A stretch of DNA of 64,000 bases, from positions 198,655 through 262,654 of the forward strand of contig JBBHKE010000926.1 in the NCBI GenBank assembly GCA_037447655.1, given 5' to 3'. A program made the position numbers and the translations under genes. The notes beneath the pieces were generated by a model. The model saw only the letters and a program-made list of their open reading frames with translations. It made no database searches and was not told the origin of the DNA. This document shows, piece after piece, positions 59,101-64,000 of the stretch (within the stretch, counting starts at the first letter, position 1; each line of letters begins with the position of its first letter). The DNA is from Zygnema cylindricum (taxonomy: Eukaryota > Streptophyta > Zygnematophyceae > Zygnematales > Zygnemataceae).

Positions 59101-62100
59101 GGTAAAGAACCTGCTGGAAGAAGTGAAGGCAAGGGTGGTTATGACTACCTATTAGGAATGCCCCTCTGGAGCCTCACATTGGAGAAAGTTCAAGAGCTGT
59201 GTCGCGAAAGGGACTCCAAAGAAACAGAACTACATTTGCTTTTGAAGACTGACCCGAAGGAAATATGGGTCATGGATTTGGACAACTTTCTTCTTGCCCT
59301 TGAGGTATGATTGTCAAACCTTGAGATTCTTGAGATTCATGGTATGAGACACACTACACTGCCTGTCGCTATTAACTTTCAACATTTTTTGGGCACTAAA
59401 GCATCTTCAAATTTATCTTCAACCTTTTGAATGGCGTGGGCTGTGTACTTTTGTGTACCGCGAAGCTGCTTGTATTCGATTCAGGAGTTTCTAGTTCACA
59501 GTTGTAAACGTTGAGTGATAGATAAGATGGAATACATAGAAAGAACTAAATTGTTCACACGTGTCTGAAAGGAATACAAATATTTTTAAGGCCGAGCCTG
59601 ATTTCAGCTTGTAGCTCAAAAATCTCTTTAGGGGATCCCTTTAGATAATCTCTTCAGAGAGCCTGAGCCATAGTGTTTCAACAATTTCTTGTCTTTAAAT
59701 CACACACACAAAAAGTTTATTACGTAATACTCAAAATATAAAAGTGAAAAGAAAAAAAAAGACCAGATGTTGAAAGCAATAGAAATTGGGGAGGGAATGT
59801 TTGATTGTGAAGGGGTTGGTTTTGAAAAATGTCATTTAAGATGGTGTAAATGTCTCTAAAAAGGCTGAATTGCACTAAACAAAAAAGGTGGCAGATTTTT
59901 CTTTTGATGTTTAAAGTTTGTTCTTTAAATTGGGTCAAACAACGTGATCGAAAGAACGACGGTAACTCCTTGTGGAGGTATGGATCCAAAGAAATTGTTC
60001 AAAGTGTAAACAGTCAAAAAATTGAAAATTTAACAGTTTAGTTTCCCCGGTTGTTCAAGATGACAACTGCATATCATGACATTGGTTTCTCAGCGGGTAA
60101 ATGCAAAAAGGGGCCTCTTCATCATCTCTCCTTCCATTTCCTCTCTTTTTCCTCTCCCTCTCTTCTGCCCTCGCCCTCCCTTCCCTTTTCGCCCCTGCTT
60201 TACCCTCTCCCTCCCCTTCTCTGTGATCCCTCCCTACTCCCTTTTCCCTTTGCTACCCCTGCCTCTCTCTTCCCTCTCGCCACCCCTCTTGAAGGATATG
60301 TCTGAGTCAATCTGCTTACTAGCTTCCCACTTTATTCTCAGGAAGTCGATGAGGAATTGCGAAAAGAAGCTGCCAATGAAAACCAGGGAAGAGGACAGAA
60401 GAAGGGAAGAGTTTGGAAGAATGTCAATGACAACGACGTGTACGTGGAAAAGAAATGTAAGTTCACAAATGTACTGTTTATAGGGTTGGAAGAAAGATAC
60501 AGTTGATATTTTCCATGTAGGCAATATGCTTCTAACTCTAACTATACCTTGGTGTATCGACAGACAAAAATGAGGCACCAATGAAAACCGTCAGCGCAAA
60601 ATCAACAACCGTAAAACCAATTTCTGTGAATACGAAAACAGACTCGGTCAAATCAATTGTCGGAAACGAGAAATCAGAATCGGTGAATCCAATTGCAGCC
60701 AAAAAGGTAAGCAGATGGAGTCATGTTCAAATTGCGTGTTGAAACCGACGGTCGTATTTCCTGTTCAATTGGCATTTTTGATTCATTTTGTCTTTGTTTT
60801 TTGTGAAACATACACATAAGCAGAATATTCTCGTTTTTCTTTTTTTTCCTTTTTTCGTTAAGTTTTTTCATTGAATGTTCCATACCTGACCCAGAAACTG
60901 ATTGTGATACAGACTGCTGCGAGGCCAAACAAGAAAACAGTGTCCGCAGAGACTCAGCAGACAGAAATGAACACAACTACTACTATTCCGGAATTGATCG
61001 AGAAAATGGAGGTAGGATAATCTCTCCTTGTGGCCCGGCAGTCAAACCGTACTGTAAACTGCATGTATAATATGTGTCTATATGTACGTTTAGATATGTA
61101 TGCATATCTGCTTGCATATTACGTATTATGTGTTATTTGCATATTACGTATTATGTGTGTTATGTATATATGTATGTGTATGTATGTGTGTATATTTATG
61201 TACGATGTTTTTTTCTGCACGCTTTTTAATGTTTCCATAGTTCTTAATCAAGTCCTAATGTTGGGCTTTCTTGATTTTCAGGAACTTCGCACTGAAGAGA
61301 ACGAGGAGATGCTGTCCCTTTCTGAAAGACTTGCTCTAAGGAACAAACGAAAAAACGCAACTAAGGCGCAAGAATCTGAGCAACATACGACTCAAACAGG
61401 TAAGCCTTTACTTGCCTTTTGCCTGATAGACAATTATAGCTGAGTCTCGAAAGCGTTGAATGAATGTGTCGAAGTGTGGTTGATACTGAGAAGGTCCGGA
61501 GAGGTTGACTATATAGAGGTTACATACAGGAAAATAATTTTCGAGTGAATTTTTCGAATTCATATAAAGGGATTTGAAAGCTGCTAAAAAATACTTTGCA
61601 TAAAAGGAACTGTGTTGAACAATTCAGGACCTTGTGTTCATATTTTGTTGGTTGTTTGGAAACAAATAACAATGTGTTAATCATCTGTTATCGCAGGTAT
61701 TCCTGTAGGCAAGGGCAAAACCTCAGGAGCACCGGAGCTATATTCTGAACTTGACAGCATGGTTGTGGATGGACCAACTGATGAAAGCAAAACCAATGAA
61801 AGTAAAAATGATGAAATTGACTCGATTGACTTGAAGGACTTGAGTTTTGAGAATGCATCAGAAAAAGCTCGTACGAAAGGACGAGCCCGTCTTCAAAAGA
61901 AAGCCAATGGTGGACCGAGTGTTAAAAGTACCAACGATGAAAGTAACAGTGACGATTTTGAATTTGAGGACTCAGATTTTGAATTTGGATCAGAAAAAGC
62001 TCCGGTGAAAGGGAGAGCCCGTCTTCAGAAGAAAGCAAGTGCTCCAACAGTTGGAGGGAAAGCAAAGACAACTGCAGGCATCCGCCAGAAACAAGGAAAG

Positions 62101-62930
62101 CAGGTCAGTTCTTCAGCTATATGACGAATAATTTTAATACTTCACGAATACTGGTGTTCAAACATATGCTGAAAACTTAGAACATAACATTTATATTGTT
62201 TTCCTTGACTTGCCTGTGGCTTGCTTCGGAATAGCTAGTATACCAGTTTTCACAGAATCAGATGGACTCTAGGCTTTGATAAACGAGTACACTCCCTATC
62301 TCTCTTAGTGTAAAACATTTTTGGGGCAGTCAAAGTACTTTTCTCACGGCTTTCCGATTTGAAACCGTGACATCACGATCAAAAGATAAGACCGTTAGCT
62401 TACAATTGCCTGCCTAAAAAATCAAATTGGAGAGCTGGGCACAAAGTTAGAAGGCCATATACTGGCCGAAAAGTATTTAACACTAATAGTGATGGGCAGT
62501 GTAGCTTTTTCTTAGGGTCTCTGTGGAAACTCCAATCCCTGACCCTGGAATTCCAAAGAAAGGAACAATTATAAGAGAAAATACAGTTAAAGCAAATGTT
62601 TGAATGCGGTTATATCCAATGACGTAGTTCCCCTCTCGTATGCAGGTCACCAAAAAGGAAAACACTTTCGATGACGATGTCATGTCGAACAATTCAATGG
62701 TTTCAGAAATAACCTCAAAGCCCAAACCGCAACCAAGAAAATTTGCACCTCCAAGCAACACTCAGGATCTGTCTAGTGACGAGGAGCCCATAAACTTCAC
62801 TTCCGCGGGACGCAGGCTTCCAGCAAGGGCGACACGTGGGAAAAAGACGACTCTATACCTTATTAGCGATGATGACGAGGAGAGTGGACTGAACAGTGGG
62901 TCAGAATACAGTCAAGAGGATTCAGATTGA
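50182..62930 (+). CDS. TOP2: DNA topoisomerase II (complete, 26 exons)
   Basis: Exons: 50182-50217, 50796-51161, 51370-51594, 51928-52223, 52435-52501, 52749-53028, 53515-53714, 54025-54234, 54343-54456, 54642-54752, 54939-55103, 55403-55588, 56217-56372, 56549-56682, 56951-57119, 57580-57765, 57959-58145, 58282-58331, 58514-58645, 58990-59304, 60342-60456, 60564-60706, 60913-61011, 61282-61399, 61697-62103, 62646-62930; 4752 nt, 1583 residues. It passes one duplex through another using ATP in the nucleus. GHKL ATPase: [13 protein letters not shown] (104-116) and GGRNGFGAK (177-185); transducer QTK (398-400); TOPRIM EGDSA (from 482) and DHDGSHIKG (from 561); breakage-reunion PRYIFTRLS with the catalytic Tyr at about 814. 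The C-terminal third is charged and low-complexity, with a repeated [10 protein letters not shown] motif. The first exon (12 codons) is the least certain part; every other junction is phase-consistent with the conserved protein. Confidence 0.97.
57306..57504. mobile_element. MITE in TOP2 intron 15
   Basis: 199 bp; left CACTGCCCGTCGCTATCAGAG, right CTCTAATAGTGATGGACGGTG, then TA. Homologous to 434-631. Confidence 0.8.
58146..58281 (+). other. Probable U12-type intron of TOP2 (intron 17)
   Basis: The 136-bp intron has donor GTATCCAATT, close to the U12 consensus RTATCCTTT, and TCCTTGAC at 58261-58268, an exact match to the U12 branch consensus TCCTTRAY. The branch A lies 14 nt before the intron end. 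The exon join is fixed by phase and by the conserved protein. Confidence 0.72.
58728..58896. repeat. CTCTCC pyrimidine microsatellite, TOP2 intron 19
   Basis: Pure C/T tract of about 165 bp. Leu/Ser-rich frames through it are artefacts. A similar tract lies at 60115-60295 in intron 20 and a shorter one at 56870-56935. Confidence 0.9.
59357..59408. mobile_element. 5' fragment of a TA-type MITE, TOP2 intron 20
   Basis: TA, then CACTGCCTGTCGCTATTAAC and GGGCACTAAAGCATCTTC, resemble the left ends of the complete copies; the right half is missing. Confidence 0.55.
62290..62501. mobile_element. TA-type MITE in TOP2 intron 25
   Basis: 212 bp between TA at 62288-62289 and 62502-62503. Ends CACTCCCTATCTC and AGTGATGGGCAGTG. 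More diverged than the others. Confidence 0.75.
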
Positions 62931-64000
62931 TAGAGCACAACAGAGTTTCTTGTATTTATTGTTGGTTTATTATTAGTTGGTCTTTCCGTTTATTTGTCGT
63001 AGGTCTTCCATTGTTTGGAGCCAGTTACCGCTTATTAGGTTGATGTTGTCTTCATTTCATGTACATACTGACCGCGTAGTTTGAGAAAATATCCACATAG
63101 TTTGGCGATTGTGTATAGAAATCACAAGGTCAGGAAACAATGGAGCTATATATCATCAAATCCCAACCCTCCAGCTAGATACTATTATACACAGTCAAAG
63201 CATGTTGGCAGTGGCATATTTTATCGGATCTGGACCCTTTTGTAGACTAATTTATGAACTGAAAAACTGAATTACTTGTTGGGTTTGAGGATGTGTAATA
63301 TGTGTTTTAATATGCATGATGCATCAAGCTTGTTGAAATGTTGGACAGTTGCATTTTCGCAGGACAAGCTTTTGGGAATGATTTACTTCTATTTTGCAAG
63401 CCCTCGCAATGCTTGGAGGCATTTTCTCTGCAACCACTGGCCTTTTCATGACGCTCGAAACCATTTTTAAAAAAATCGATAGCAAGTATTGAAAATTGTC
63501 AAACATGTTTTCTTTGTTCGGACTGAACGTTGTCATTATTCCTATTCAATAAACTAACGAGTTGCAGGTCGTATTGCAAAACTCACAATATCTTAGGCAC
63601 TTTCCAGGACTTTAAAGAGTCTCGCACTGTTGGACCATAATGTACTGTAAAACATTCAACGCATCGCGACACACAATATGTGTCGACTATCAAGTGATAT
63701 TGTACACATTGTACTTCATGAAGTTTTTTTCTGCTGTCCTCTATATCATACCTGTTCACAGGAGACTACGCATAGGTATAGCTTAAACATATAGGGAATT
63801 GCTAATCGCAGAGACAATTTTTGCTGCGCGCAGGTAGTTGTCAGAAATTGTACATTTGACGTACAGTTTCGTACAAGCTACGTACCTTTGATTTTAGATT
63901 TGACGGTCAATCCATCGAACAACTTTGACTGGCGAAATATTGTAACGGCGGTTAAAAAACTGTCGCGCTTGCGAACGTCGACCGTCATAAAAAATAAACA
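62931..64000. other. TOP2 3' flank, no further gene
   Basis: A likely polyadenylation signal AATAAA occurs at 63548-63553. Beyond that, tracts with GTACGTA-type words resemble the dispersed repeats elsewhere in the window. The 64- and 70-codon frames near 63276-63536 are unsupported. Confidence 0.4.

Overview
The window is nuclear DNA from a green-lineage eukaryote, most likely a streptophyte and possibly a non-seed plant or charophyte alga. The evidence is many spliceosomal introns with GT(GC)-AG borders, a chloroplast-type PDZ-rubredoxin protein, a plant-style alpha/beta-hydrolase plus CPBP-protease fusion, CCCTAAA-like repeats and a dense mix of small DNA transposons. I cannot name the species.

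Four spliced protein genes could be rebuilt exon by exon, and in each the exon phases close perfectly. (1) Positions 1-12712, plus strand: the 3' part of a very long gene with an EMB8-like alpha/beta-hydrolase end, a roughly 1080-residue low-complexity exon with one membrane helix, and a C-terminal multi-pass CPBP (CAAX-protease-like) domain. Its 5' end lies outside the window. (2) Positions 20900-27471, minus strand: a complete 268-residue ENH1-type protein with transit peptide, PDZ domain, rubredoxin domain and C-terminal membrane anchor. (3) Positions 39763-44855, plus strand: a 211-residue four-helix membrane protein resembling the TVP15/COPI-associated family, whose first intron is proposed to be GC-AG. 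(4) Positions 50182-62930, plus strand: a complete 26-exon DNA topoisomerase II of 1583 residues with all catalytic motifs, including one intron with U12-type signals.

The intergenic stretches (12.7-20.9, 27.5-39.8, 44.9-50.2 and 62.9-64 kb) hold no gene I can support. They are built mostly from non-autonomous elements. These are TA-flanked MITEs whose ends read CACCG...CGGTG (also frequent inside introns), three hAT-type elements (8-bp target duplications, two perfect and one with a mismatch), a 500-bp element with a 3-bp duplication, a family of about 770-960 bp elements with AGGGTACGT-type ends and a palindromic centre, remnants of an LTR retrotransposon, and LINE-like tails.

The most unusual signals are splice-junction duplications in gene 1. 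One 5' splice site with its flanking exon sequence has been amplified into a seven-unit minisatellite. One 3' splice site has a second copy about 300 bp upstream in the same intron. Also notable are a 52-bp perfect palindrome at 19699-19750 and the variable CTCGCGAG-centred palindromes in the large element family. The four genes show no obvious pathway link to one another: two are predicted chloroplast or membrane functions, one is Golgi/endomembrane and one is nuclear.
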